From Kitasatospora sp. MAA4 (lineage in GTDB: Bacteria; Actinomycetota; Actinomycetes; Streptomycetales; Streptomycetaceae): a stretch of DNA of 64,000 nt. Positions within the stretch are counted from its first letter, which is position 1. Each line of letters opens with the position of its first letter. The DNA is taken from NCBI RefSeq assembly GCF_029893355.1, contig NZ_JARZAI010000009.1, forward strand, positions 62,001 to 126,000, in the 5' to 3' direction. This document shows positions 36,095 to 44,353 of the stretch, piece after piece. The translations under genes and the position numbers were made by a program. The notes below the pieces were generated by a model that did no database searches, was not told where the DNA came from, and saw only the letters and a list, made by a program, of their open reading frames with translations.

Positions 36095-37675
36095 TCAGGC
36101 ATAGGCCGCCTCCACCGCCCAGCCGCCGTCCTCCACCACGAGCAGCAGGGCCCGGCCGTCCGCGAGGGCGACCTGGAAGCGGGCCCGGCGGCGCGCCGAC
36201 CCGGGGTCCCACCACCGCTCGACGGCGGGCCACGGCCCGGCCCAGCCGGTGACGGCGAAGGTCCGCCCGGACAGCGTCAGCCGGGCGGGCGGCGCCGAGA
36301 CCTCGGCCCGTCCGGTCACCCGTACCGGTACGCCGTCCGCGTCGAGCACGGCCACCGGCGTCGGCACCGGCAGGACGACCGGCGGCGCCAGCCGGCCGAG
36401 CTGCCCGGGCCACGGGGCGTCCCGGTCGGCGGCGGGCGGCGGGTGATCGCCCCAGGGCACCCGGACCAGCACCTCACCGGGCCCGCGCCCGCCCGCCGGT
36501 TCGATCCGGCTGAGCCCGTCGTACCCCAGCAGCGCCTGCACCCGGGCGGCCGCCCGTTCCACCCGGTCCTCGACCAACGCCTGTCCCCAGAGCGCCAGTT
36601 GCCGCCCGTGGTTGGCCACCAGCTCGTCCGGCACCAGGCGCAGCGCGGTGAAGCCGCCCGACTCCGGAGCGAAGAACCCGGTGCCCTGCCAGGCCTGCAA
36701 CTGCCAGCGGACCCGTTCGGCGAGCGCCGGAGCGGGCAGCCGCCCCTCGTGCTGCCACAGCCGCCGGGCCGTTCGCCCGTCCGCGCAGGTGACCTCGACG
36801 CCCACCCGGCGGCAGGCCAGTCCGGCCCCGGCGAGCGCGCTGTGCAGGCGCTCGGCGAGGGTGCGGGCGACGAAGACCAGCGGTTCGGCGAGCAGTTCTG
36901 GCGGGTCGAAGAGCTGCTCCACGGTCAGGTCGAGCCCCGGCGGCCGGGTGGCGGGCGGCCGGGCCTCCAGCCCCTGGGCCAGCCGGTACGCGGCCAGGCC
37001 CGCAGGCCCGAACCGGTCGGCGACGGTGGCGGAGGGCAGAGCCGCGAAGTCGCCCAGCGTCGACACCCCGAGCCGCACCAGCAGCCCGGCCAACGGCTCG
37101 TCGTCGAGAACGCCGACGGGGTACGGCGCCAGGAAGGCGGCGGTCCGCCCGGCAGGGACGACCTCCCCGGCCCGGGCGGCGAGCACACCGGCGAACACCC
37201 CGTCCGCCACCCCGACCCGCGGCCCGTCCGCCGGCCCCTGCCCCTGCCCCGCGCTGACCTCCTCCACCGACCGGGCCACCGCCGCGACCAGCGCCTCCTC
37301 CCCGCCGAAGTACCGCGCCGGCCCCTTCACCTGGATCGCGCAGAGCCCCGGCCGCACCACCTCGACCCGTGGCGTGAACGCCTCGACGGCGGCCACCACG
37401 GGTTCGAACCGCCGGGTCTCGGCCTCCGGATCCCGCTCGCGCAGCCGCAGCTCGGGGCAGAGCCGGTGGGCGAACCGCAGCCGCTGCCCGCGCCGCACCC
37501 CCGCCTCCCGGGCCGCGTTCGAACACGCCAGCACCCGCCCGCCCTCCACCACCGCCACCGGTCCGGCGGCCTCCGCCGCACTGCAGGTGGCGGCGATCGG
37601 CCAGTCGGGGCACCAGACCACCAGCACCCGGAGCGCGCTCACCCGGCGCGCCGTGTCGTTCTCAACAGCAGTCAT
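36095..37675 (-). CDS. imuB: ImuB: catalytically inactive Y-family polymerase-like hub of the mutasome
   Basis: 526 residues. Begins with a Y-family-like palm (LRVLVVWCPDWPIAATCSA), but the acidic DxD/SIDE metal ligands of active Pol IV are absent, as in known ImuB. LCPELRLRERDPEAETRRFE and the HhH region (LAGLLVRLGVSTLGDFAALP) are typical. The tail (from about 400) bears the part that in mycobacteria contacts the beta clamp and partners. It scaffolds ImuA' and DnaE2. Start ATG one base after the imuA' stop. Confidence 0.92.
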   Translation of the reverse strand: MTAVENDTARRVSALRVLVVWCPDWPIAATCSAAEAAGPVAVVEGGRVLACSNAAREAGVRRGQRLRFAHRLCPELRLRERDPEAETRRFEPVVAAVEAFTPRVEVVRPGLCAIQVKGPARYFGGEEALVAAVARSVEEVSAGQGQGPADGPRVGVADGVFAGVLAARAGEVVPAGRTAAFLAPYPVGVLDDEPLAGLLVRLGVSTLGDFAALPSATVADRFGPAGLAAYRLAQGLEARPPATRPPGLDLTVEQLFDPPELLAEPLVFVARTLAERLHSALAGAGLACRRVGVEVTCADGRTARRLWQHEGRLPAPALAERVRWQLQAWQGTGFFAPESGGFTALRLVPDELVANHGRQLALWGQALVEDRVERAAARVQALLGYDGLSRIEPAGGRGPGEVLVRVPWGDHPPPAADRDAPWPGQLGRLAPPVVLPVPTPVAVLDADGVPVRVTGRAEVSAPPARLTLSGRTFAVTGWAGPWPAVERWWDPGSARRRARFQVALADGRALLLVVEDGGWAVEAAYA

Positions 37676-37676
37676 C

Positions 37677-38405
37677 TCACACCGCCGTCAACCCACCCCG
37701 CCCCACGACGTCCCTCGGCTCCCCACCGAGTCCTGCCCGCTCTGCTTCTTCCAGCTCTTCCGCCTCGGTCAGCGCCCGGACCACCCCGTGCCCGTCCGGC
37801 AGCCACAGCCGCGCCGTGCGCCCGCGCGCCGCCGCCCCGCGACCCTCCACCACGACCTCCGCCTGCCGCCCGGCCAGCAACCCATGGCCGTCCCCGAGCC
37901 CGACCCACCGGCTGCTCCGGACCCCCAGCCGCAGCTCGGCCCCGGGCCAGTCCCCGGCCACCAGCAGCACACAGCCGCTACGCCGCAGCACCGCCCCGAG
38001 CCGGGCCGCCGACCGCGCCGCGACCGGACCGGACGGGCGCAGCAGCACCACCTCCACCGCCCCGGCCAGCGCGGACACCACCTCGGGCCAGTGCGGCCCA
38101 GGAGCGTCCACGAGCAGCAACCGCTGCGGGTCGATCCCGTACCCCGTCGCCGCGAGCAGCCCGAGCTCCGGCATCCCCACCGCCGCACACCACCCCTGCG
38201 CCGCCCCGACCCCCGCCGCGAGCGCGAGCAGCAGCCCGACATCGCCCACCACCGACACCACGGTCCCCCGCCGCACCCCGCCCCCGGGCAGCACCCCCAC
38301 CAGCGCACCCCCCGCCCCCGGAGTCGCACCGCCCTCGGACGGCACCGACACCGGCACCGCCTGCTGGACGAGTACGGGAGTGGCCACCCCTCCAGCATCG
38401 AACAT
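37677..38405 (-). CDS. imuA': ImuA' (SulA/RecA-like mutasome protein)
   Basis: 242 residues from ATG 38405. RecA-like core (VVSVVGDVGLLLALAAGVGA, LLLVDAPGPHWPEVVSALAG, VEVVLLRPSGPVAARSAARL) without a proper Walker A, as in actinobacterial ImuA'. It joins ImuB and DnaE2 in translesion synthesis. The assumed ATG lies within the SOS box; if LexA's box must overlap the promoter, the real start may be GTG 38387 six codons later (VATPVLVQQ). First gene of imuA'-imuB-dnaE2. Confidence 0.85.
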   Translation of the reverse strand: MFDAGGVATPVLVQQAVPVSVPSEGGATPGAGGALVGVLPGGGVRRGTVVSVVGDVGLLLALAAGVGAAQGWCAAVGMPELGLLAATGYGIDPQRLLLVDAPGPHWPEVVSALAGAVEVVLLRPSGPVAARSAARLGAVLRRSGCVLLVAGDWPGAELRLGVRSSRWVGLGDGHGLLAGRQAEVVVEGRGAAARGRTARLWLPDGHGVVRALTEAEELEEAERAGLGGEPRDVVGRGGLTAV

Positions 38406-38413
38406 CTGTTCGC
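38398..38413. promoter_or_regulatory. LexA SOS box TCGAACATCTGTTCGC
   Basis: Matches the actinobacterial/Gram-positive LexA consensus TCGAAC-N4-GTTCGA at 11 of 12 fixed positions. It lies at the head of imuA'-imuB-dnaE2, which are LexA-controlled elsewhere. It overlaps the ImuA' start codon assumed here. Confidence 0.88.
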
Positions 38414-38550
38414 AAAGATTCAAGTCGAATCCCGCCCGATGACGCTGCGTACATGTGACTGTTCCTTCCTGTTGGCGGCTGTTCACGGGAGTCAGGAGTC
38501 GCCTCGGGCCGTTGCTTCGCGTTCGGCTCCTGCTGCCGTGAGTGAGGTGC

Positions 38551-38581
38551 TTGACCCTCACGCGGCGTCAGGCTGCATAGT
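38551..38581 (+). promoter_or_regulatory. MerR-type promoter (19-base spacer) with dyad
   Basis: TTGACC (38551-38556), spacer of exactly 19, CATAGT (38576-38581). A dyad TGAC-N11-GTCA (38552-38570) occupies the spacer. Over-long spacers that an activator must untwist are the hallmark of MerR-family targets. The predicted transcription start falls at about 38588, one base before the GTG of the MerR gene, implying autoregulation and a leaderless mRNA. Confidence 0.75.
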
Positions 38582-38588
38582 CGGAGCC

Positions 38589-39704
38589 GTGGAGGATCAC
38601 TGGACCGTGGGACGCGTGGCCGAGCTGGCCGGCGTGAGCGTCCGCACGCTGCATCACTATGACGAGATCGGGCTCGTTCGGCCGTCGGCGCGGACCCTGG
38701 CCGGGTATCGGGCCTATTCGGCGGGCGACGTGGAGCGGCTGCGGGAGGTGCTGGCCTATCGGCGCCTCGGCTTCGGGCTGCGGGAGGTTGCGGAACTGGT
38801 CGGCGACCCGTCCACCGACGCGGTCGCGCACCTGCGCCGACTGCGTGGCCTGCTGCTGGAGCGGCGTGATCGCGCTGACGCCATGGCCGCGGCCATCGAC
38901 AGGGAACTTGAGGCACGGGCGAAGGGACTGAAGGTGACACCGGAAGAGCAACTGGAGATGCTCGGTGCACGGCTGTACGACGCGATCGGCGGTGCCTACA
39001 CCGCGACACGGCGTACCGACCCGCGGATCGCCGCGCAGATCTGGGACGCACTCGGGGACGCGCAGACGGTGCTGAACGTCGGCGCCGGCACCGGCTCCTA
39101 CGAGCCTGCCGATCGCGACGTGATCGCAGTCGAGCCATCGGCGGTCATGCGGGGGCAGCGGCCTGCCGGCGCGGCGCCGTGCGTGGCCGCCGCCGCGGAG
39201 AGCCTGCCGTTCGAGGACCACTCCTTCGACGTCGCGATGGCCGTCTCCACCGTTCACCACTGGGGAGACCCGATAGCGGGGCTGCGCGAGATGCGGCGCG
39301 TGGCCCGCCGCGTGGTGGTGCTCACGTTCGACACCGACGAGCCCGGATGGCAGGACCGGTTCTGGCTCACCCGCGACTACCTGCCCGAGTTCGCCGCCGT
39401 CCTCGCGGAGTTTCCCTCGCTTGCCGGGATGGCCGACGCGATCGGCGCCCGCGCTGAGCCGGTGCCCATCCCGTGGGACTGCGCTGACGGCCTGTTCGAG
39501 GCGTTCTGGCGCCGGCCGGGGGCGTATCTGGAGGATCACGTGCGCCGTGCGATGTCGGTGTGGACGAGGGTCGGGCCGGAGGCCGAGCAGCGGGCGGTAC
39601 GAAGCCTCAGCGCTGACCTCGAATCCGGCCGGTGGGCTGAGCGCAACAGCGACCTCGCCGAGCTCTCCGCGGCAGATCTCGGCCTCCGCCTGCTTGTGGC
39701 TTGA
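38589..39704 (+). CDS. MerR-family regulator fused to a SAM-dependent methyltransferase
   Basis: 371 residues. Residues 1-72 are a MerR winged HTH (WTVGRVAELAGVSVRTLHHY, GYRAYSAGDVERLREVLAYR), followed by the dimerisation helix to about 120. Residues about 155-260 form a class I methyltransferase: motif I VLNVGAGTGSYEPA, IAVEPSAVM, AESLPFEDHSFDVAMAVSTV (Methyltransf_11 pattern) and RRVARRVVVLTFD. The rest is helical. So the effector part of the regulator is an enzyme-like SAM-binding domain. GTG 38589 is chosen from the promoter geometry. Whether it methylates something or only senses SAM or a substrate is unknown. Confidence 0.85.
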   Translation: MEDHWTVGRVAELAGVSVRTLHHYDEIGLVRPSARTLAGYRAYSAGDVERLREVLAYRRLGFGLREVAELVGDPSTDAVAHLRRLRGLLLERRDRADAMAAAIDRELEARAKGLKVTPEEQLEMLGARLYDAIGGAYTATRRTDPRIAAQIWDALGDAQTVLNVGAGTGSYEPADRDVIAVEPSAVMRGQRPAGAAPCVAAAAESLPFEDHSFDVAMAVSTVHHWGDPIAGLREMRRVARRVVVLTFDTDEPGWQDRFWLTRDYLPEFAAVLAEFPSLAGMADAIGARAEPVPIPWDCADGLFEAFWRRPGAYLEDHVRRAMSVWTRVGPEAEQRAVRSLSADLESGRWAERNSDLAELSAADLGLRLLVA

Positions 39705-39785
39705 ACGGCGTGGCAGGGGCGGATGCCGAACGGGTGGGGCTGATTCCTGCCCCACCCGCCGGCGGTCCGCCACTGTCCGCGGTGC

Positions 39786-40950
39786 CTAGTGGGACGCCTC
39801 CTGCTGGAGCAGGACGGAAATCTGGCTGAGGTCGTTGATCACGTCGATGAACGAGTCGAGGCTCGGTGTCGAGGCGCCGTTGACCACGAGGAAGAAGGTG
39901 CGCAGGCACCCCTGGTCGCCCACCAGGTAGCCGCCGAGGGTCTGGCCGGCCACCGCGAACTGCTGGTTCAGGAAGTCCTGGCCCACGGCGGAGCCGGTCT
40001 TCGCGAAGACCTTGCCCTTGGCCGGGCAGTCGGTGGTGCAGTACCTGGCGAGGCTGCCGTCGACTCCGAGGATCGGCTGAGCGAGCCGGAAGGCGTCCGC
40101 GTCCGGGGTGTGCAGCCAGTACTGCAGGATCTCGTTGATGGCGCGCGGGGTGGCCCGGTCGACCGGGTCGCCGCCGCGGCGAGGGCGGGGAGACGTAGGC
40201 GGCCACCCTGTCGCTGCCGTTGTAGCTCGCGGGAAGTTCGGCCACCGGGTCGGGTCCGGTCGGCGAGGCGGTGACGGTGACTCCGGCGCGGGCGAGCGCC
40301 TCGATCAGCGCGGTGCGGCCGAAGGCGTCGGGGTCCTGGATCGGCGAGACCTTGAGCGCGGGCTGCGCGTCGGCGGCGATGGTCCCGGAGAGGCTGATCT
40401 GCGTGCCGTCGGGTGAGGCGGTGACCTGGATGTCGGTCGGGCCGCCGGCCGCCAGCGTCTGGACCGTGGAGGTGACCTGGTAGGGCGCCACCTGCGGTCG
40501 CCAGGTGAGCTGGGCGGGCCGGCCCGGGGTGGTCGGGGTGGAGAGCAGGTCGATCAGGTTGTCGTTGATGATCAGCGGGTGGGTTTCGGGTCGAGGGCCG
40601 GCGGCGTGAACTTGCGGGCGTCGACCACCACATCGCCGTTGACCTGGGTGATCCCCGCGTCGTGGACCTGCTGGGCGAGCTGGTCGATCCCGGCCAGCGG
40701 GTCCTCGGGAGTGAGGATGGCACCGGGTGCCGAGTCGGCGTACGTGTGGTCGAACGAGGTGTAGTCGACCGAGCCGTCCGCCCTGGTCCGCCCGCCCATG
40801 GTGAGGTCGCCCTGGGCGACCAGCGACAGGTTCCCGTTGAAGGTCGAGCCGACGCGCTCGCCGACCGCCTGAACCGGGGTGGTGAAAGTGTAGTCGGGGC
40901 CGAGGGTGTGCCAGGCCGCGGACTCGGTGAGCAGGGTCGGCGGAGTCCTC
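39786..40950 (-). pseudogene. Decayed D-alanyl-D-alanine carboxypeptidase (DacB/PBP4, peptidase S13)
   Basis: Three reading-frame pieces read as one S13 protein: (1) about 40950-40580, HTLGPDYTFTTPVQAVGERV then GGRTRADGSVDYTSFDHTYA; (2) about 40585-40190, PLIINDNLIDLLSTP to SDRVAAYVSPP; (3) about 40185-39786, GDPVDRATPRAINEILQYWL, VFAKTGSAVGQDFLNQQFAV to the stop. A one-base slip at about 40577-40588 joins 1 and 2; an internal deletion with frame change near 40185 removes the SxN region. The N-terminus with the active SxxK serine is also absent upstream. Only the KTG motif remains, so no active enzyme can be made. Confidence 0.85.
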
Positions 40951-41141
40951 CGGCACTCCAGCGCCCGCCGAATGGCGGTGGTGCCACACCGTGTTCCGCG
41001 ACGTCGATGCCGCCACCGCATTCGGCCGGCTCCTCGACGGGGACGACTGTCCACGCGTCAGATTCGTGAAGGGTCGCGAGATCCCGCGCTGACCCCTGAA
41101 ATCGGGCTGCGCGGGGGCCGACTGCCAGGCAGCATGGCGGG

Positions 41142-41684
41142 GTGCCGGATCTGCTGTGGGATGACGTCAAGTACTTCTTCGATCTTGAGGAGATGGGATC
41201 GCTGCCGGACGTGCGCGTGCCCGGCACCTCGGTGGCGGACTGGCAGGCGGTCCTCGACCTCGTTGGTGCGAGCGGCTGGAAGTGCCGGTATTCCCAGGGT
41301 GACGTCGTGATGCCGGTGCCACGGGCGGAGGCGGTGTTGTCCCGTCCTGCCGGTGCCGAGTGCCCAGAACTGCGGGTCTGGCCGACGGCCGATGTGCTGG
41401 CGATTTTCCGCTTCCTTGCGGTGGACGAGATCGACTTCGATGTCGATCTGCGGGAGTTGCAGGGCCAGGAGCGACTCGACGTGTTCTGCGGCTTCCTGCG
41501 GGCGTTGGGGCGGCGGTTGGGCAAGCCCGTGCTGATGGACCCAGAGGGCGACTACGGGCATCCGGTGCTGGGGTTCGACGTGCTGGCCGATCGGGTCGTT
41601 CTCCTGGCTGAGCCGCCGGTCGTGTCCGGGGTTCCGCTGGTGTCGATGTCTGAGGGTGGTCATGGACGGCTGCCAGGGGGCTGA
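41142..41684 (+). CDS. Hypothetical protein
   Basis: 180 residues from GTG 41142 (VPDLLWDDVKYFFDLEEMGS). Acidic, soluble, with no recognised domain; conspicuous stretches are LRVWPTADVLAIFRFLAVDE and FDVDLRELQGQERLDVFCGF. Composition and third-codon GC are those of a real gene. The style is like small streptomycete proteins of toxin-immunity or unknown families, but I cannot assign one. The ribosome site is weak. Starts about 90 bases after the debris of the DacB pseudogene 5' end. Confidence 0.65.
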   Translation: MPDLLWDDVKYFFDLEEMGSLPDVRVPGTSVADWQAVLDLVGASGWKCRYSQGDVVMPVPRAEAVLSRPAGAECPELRVWPTADVLAIFRFLAVDEIDFDVDLRELQGQERLDVFCGFLRALGRRLGKPVLMDPEGDYGHPVLGFDVLADRVVLLAEPPVVSGVPLVSMSEGGHGRLPGG

Positions 41685-41785
41685 GCGTGGCGGGTGCGGG
41701 ATCGGCGGGGTGCTCGGCTAGGCTCTGGTGGGTCCTGCGGGGGTGGCGAGTCTCCGAATGCAGCGATTGATGCCAGAATGACCGT

Positions 41786-42277
41786 ATGACGATCAAGGTT
41801 TACTTCGACATCACCATCGACGACCAGCCGGCCGGGCGGATCAGCTTCGATCTGTTCGACGACGTGGTCCCCACCACCGCGGAGAACTTCCGCGCGCTGG
41901 CCACCGGCGAGAAGGGCTTCGGCTACGCCGGGTCCAGCTTCCACCGGGTCATCCCGGCCTTCATGCTGCAGGGTGGCGACTTCACCCGGGGCGACGGCAC
42001 CGGTGGCAAGAGCATCTACGGCGAGAAGTTCGCCGACGAGAACTTCAAGCTCAAGCACGACCGTCCGTACCTGCTGTCGATGGCCAACGCCGGCAAGAAC
42101 ACCAACGGCTCGCAGTTCTTCATCACCACGGTGGAGACGCCGTGGCTGGACGGCAAGCACGTCGTCTTCGGTGAGGTCACCGAGGGCCAGGAGCTCGTCA
42201 AGAAGATCGAGTCGCTCGGCTCGCAGAGCGGCCGCACCAAGTCCAAGATCACCATCTCCGAGTCCGGAGTCATCTGA
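41786..42277 (+). CDS. Peptidyl-prolyl cis-trans isomerase, cyclophilin type
   Basis: 163 residues, a complete cyclophilin. [16 protein letters not shown] (about 52-67, catalytic Arg), [11 protein letters not shown] (about 103-113) and [12 protein letters not shown] (about 124-135, ligand-binding). No signal peptide, so cytoplasmic. It catalyses proline isomerisation in protein folding. Followed by a strong hairpin terminator. Confidence 0.95.
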   Translation: MTIKVYFDITIDDQPAGRISFDLFDDVVPTTAENFRALATGEKGFGYAGSSFHRVIPAFMLQGGDFTRGDGTGGKSIYGEKFADENFKLKHDRPYLLSMANAGKNTNGSQFFITTVETPWLDGKHVVFGEVTEGQELVKKIESLGSQSGRTKSKITISESGVI

Positions 42278-42321
42278 CGCTCCCGGGTCTCACACCCGGT
42301 CCCCGACGGGGGCCACACTCT

Positions 42322-42360
42322 GCGCGCGTCCGCCGGCGAAACACGCCGACGGGCGCGCGC
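42322..42360. terminator. Long GC hairpin terminator after the cyclophilin gene
   Basis: 42322-42338 pairs with 42344-42360 (17-base arms, two positions forming G-U pairs) over an AAACA loop. Without a T-tract, as usual for high-GC genomes. Confidence 0.7.
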
Positions 42361-42430
42361 CGTGCGTTATGCATGGTGTGGCCGAAACCAGGCCGAGCCA
42401 GGCCGGACCCGAGCGGAAGCGGAGCAGCAC

Positions 42431-43138
42431 ATGGATCAGCAGGAACTTCGGCGGCGGTTCGCGACGCTGACCACGGCCCATCTGGCGGACGCCTGCCTGC
42501 GGACGCAGGTCCCGGTGCGCTGTGCGCCGGCGCCGATGCGTGCCGTCGTGCCGGGTGGTCGGCTGGCGGGGCGGGTGTCTCCGGTGCGGCATGTCGGGAG
42601 TGTCGACATCTTCCTGGAGGCCTTCGAGACGGCCGAGCCCGGCGACGTGCTGGTGGTCGACAACGCGGGACGGCTCGACGAGAGCTGCGTCGGCGATCTC
42701 GTGGCGCTGGAGGCGCAGGCGGCGGGGCTGGCCGGGATCGTGATCTGGGGGCTGCACCGCGACACGGTCGACATTCTGGCGATCGGGCTGCCGGTCTTCA
42801 GCCTGGGGACGATTCCGACCGGTCCGCAGCGCCTGGACGACCGTCCGGCGGACGCGCTGGAGTCCGCCACGGTGGGGGAGTGGACGGTGGGTCGCGCGGA
42901 CGTCGTCCTGGGCGACGAGGACGGCGTGCTCTTCGTCCCGGCCGACCGCCTCGCGGATGTGCTGACGCAGGCGGAGGCGATCCGCGACACCGAGCGGCGC
43001 CAGGCCGACCAGATCCGCGGGGGCGTCTCACTGCGCAGCCAGGTGCAGTTCGACGGCTACCTCGCCCGGCGCCGGCAGGCGCCGTCGTTCACCTTCCGCG
43101 ACCATCTGCGGGAAGTGGGCGGTGCGATCGAGGAGTGA
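42431..43138 (+). CDS. RraA-like protein / HMG aldolase family
   Basis: 235 residues. RraA fold signatures: LTTAHLADACLRTQVPVRCA near the start, AEPGDVLVVDNAGRLDESCVG (about 76-96), LAGIVIWGLHRDTVDI and GRADVVLGDEDGVLFVP (about 157-173, with the Gly-Asp-x-Asp-Gly loop). Family members are either 4-hydroxy-4-methyl-2-oxoglutarate/oxaloacetate aldolases or RNase E regulators; here the metal- and substrate-binding positions (GxxD, RD-like) favour aldolase-like activity, unproven. Ribosome site GGAG, seven bases. Confidence 0.8.
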   Translation: MDQQELRRRFATLTTAHLADACLRTQVPVRCAPAPMRAVVPGGRLAGRVSPVRHVGSVDIFLEAFETAEPGDVLVVDNAGRLDESCVGDLVALEAQAAGLAGIVIWGLHRDTVDILAIGLPVFSLGTIPTGPQRLDDRPADALESATVGEWTVGRADVVLGDEDGVLFVPADRLADVLTQAEAIRDTERRQADQIRGGVSLRSQVQFDGYLARRRQAPSFTFRDHLREVGGAIEE

Positions 43139-43233
43139 CACGCGGGGCGCGGCGGGGGCTGCGTCCGTCGGAGGGGGTTCTCGGTAGCGTGGGTGCCCGC
43201 CCGAAACGGCCGTGACAGTACGGAGAAGCGCGC

Positions 43234-43608
43234 ATGAGCAGCATCGAGAAGCCCACGATCGACAAGCCCACCGGTGAGCCGCCGGCCGACCTGGAGATCA
43301 AGGATCTCTGGGAGGGCGACGGCGCCGAGGCGAAGGCGGGCGACACCGTCACGGTCCACTACGTCGGCGTCGCGTTCTCCAACGGCGAGGAGTTCGACGC
43401 CAGTTGGGATCGGGGCGCGCCGCTGGAGTTCCAACTCGGCGTCGGCCAGGTCATTGCGGGCTGGGACCGGGGTGTCGAGGGGATGAAGGTCGGCGGCCGT
43501 CGCCAACTGACCATCCCGGCGCACCTGGCGTACGGGGAGCGGGGTGCGGGCCGCACGATCGCGCCGGGCGAGACCCTGATCTTCGTCTGCGACCTGATCG
43601 CGGTCTGA
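43234..43608 (+). CDS. FKBP-type peptidyl-prolyl cis-trans isomerase
   Basis: 124 residues. Single FKBP domain: GDTVTVHYVGVAFSNGEEFD (about 36-55), FQLGVGQVIAGWDRGVEGMK (about 69-88) and GGRRQLTIPAHLAYGERGAG (about 90-109). No signal peptide, so cytoplasmic. Ribosome site CGGAGAAG. Second PPIase within 2 kb. Ends in a classical terminator. Confidence 0.95.
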   Translation: MSSIEKPTIDKPTGEPPADLEIKDLWEGDGAEAKAGDTVTVHYVGVAFSNGEEFDASWDRGAPLEFQLGVGQVIAGWDRGVEGMKVGGRRQLTIPAHLAYGERGAGRTIAPGETLIFVCDLIAV

Positions 43609-43626
43609 CCGTTCTCACTCCGCCCC

Positions 43627-43660
43627 GGGCCCACCGCTGACGGCGGTGGGCCCTTCTTCT
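43627..43660 (+). terminator. Intrinsic terminator after the FKBP gene
   Basis: GGGCCCACCGC (43627-43637) pairs with GCGGTGGGCCC (43643-43653), 5-base loop, followed by TTCTTCTT. Confidence 0.9.
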
Positions 43661-43672
43661 TGGCCGCCTTGC

Positions 43673-43691
43673 TAATGACCGTCAGTCACTA
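43673..43691. promoter_or_regulatory. Palindromic operator upstream of the TetR-reductase operon
   Basis: TAATGAC-CGTCA-GTCACTA: arms match at 6 of 7 positions around a 5-base centre. It lies 59 bases before the TetR start and is the natural autoregulatory site. Confidence 0.6.
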
Positions 43692-43749
43692 TGGAGATGT
43701 CAGAGCAGCTGGCGTACCCAAGCGGTGCCAGGGTCAGGGGAGTTGGAGC

Positions 43750-44301
43750 ATGGTGCGGACGCGTGATCCGGAGGGCAAACGGGCAGCTCTGCTCGAAGCA
43801 GGGCTGCGCCTCGCGGGCAACGGCCTGCAGTCGTTGAGCGTCAACGACATCACTGCCGAGGCGAAGGTCGCCAAGGGCACCTTCTACGTCCACTTCATCA
43901 ATCGCGCGGACTTCGTGCTCGCGATGCACCGCTCCTTCTTCGAGGGGACGGTCGAGCGCATCCGCACCGCGGTCGCCGCGCATCCGCCCGGTCGTGAGGC
44001 CATCCTGGCCGGCGCGTACGCCTATCTCGACGCCTGCCTGGACCAGCCCGCGCTGAAGGCGCTGCTCCTGGAGGCGCGGTTCGAACCGCTCGTCCAGGAG
44101 GAGGTCGCCGCCCGCAACGAGAACCACGCGCGCTTCGCCGCGCCGCTGTTCGCCGCCATGGGCCGAAGTGAACCGGAGATCTGCGCGCGGCTGTTCGTCG
44201 CTCTGACCTCCGAGGCGGCGCTGCTCGAACTGACCGCCGGCGGACCCGACCCGGCCGTGCGCCGGGCGCTCGCCGGGTTTCTCGAAGCCACACCGTCCTG
44301 A
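43750..44301 (+). CDS. TetR-family transcriptional regulator
   Basis: 183 residues. HTH at about 25-60: LSVNDITAEAKVAKGTFYVH followed by FINRADFVLAMHRSFF. The C-terminal ligand domain is helical and unspecific. ATG 43750 has GGAG two bases ahead of an AGC; upstream in-frame start (43660) would cover the operator. The NAD-dependent reductase gene follows 52 bases downstream on the same strand and is the probable target, together with its own gene. Confidence 0.88.
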   Translation: MVRTRDPEGKRAALLEAGLRLAGNGLQSLSVNDITAEAKVAKGTFYVHFINRADFVLAMHRSFFEGTVERIRTAVAAHPPGREAILAGAYAYLDACLDQPALKALLLEARFEPLVQEEVAARNENHARFAAPLFAAMGRSEPEICARLFVALTSEAALLELTAGGPDPAVRRALAGFLEATPS

Positions 44302-44353
44302 GCGCGAGGGCCACACCGGCCCGTGCGACAGGAGTCCCAGGGGAGGAATCACG

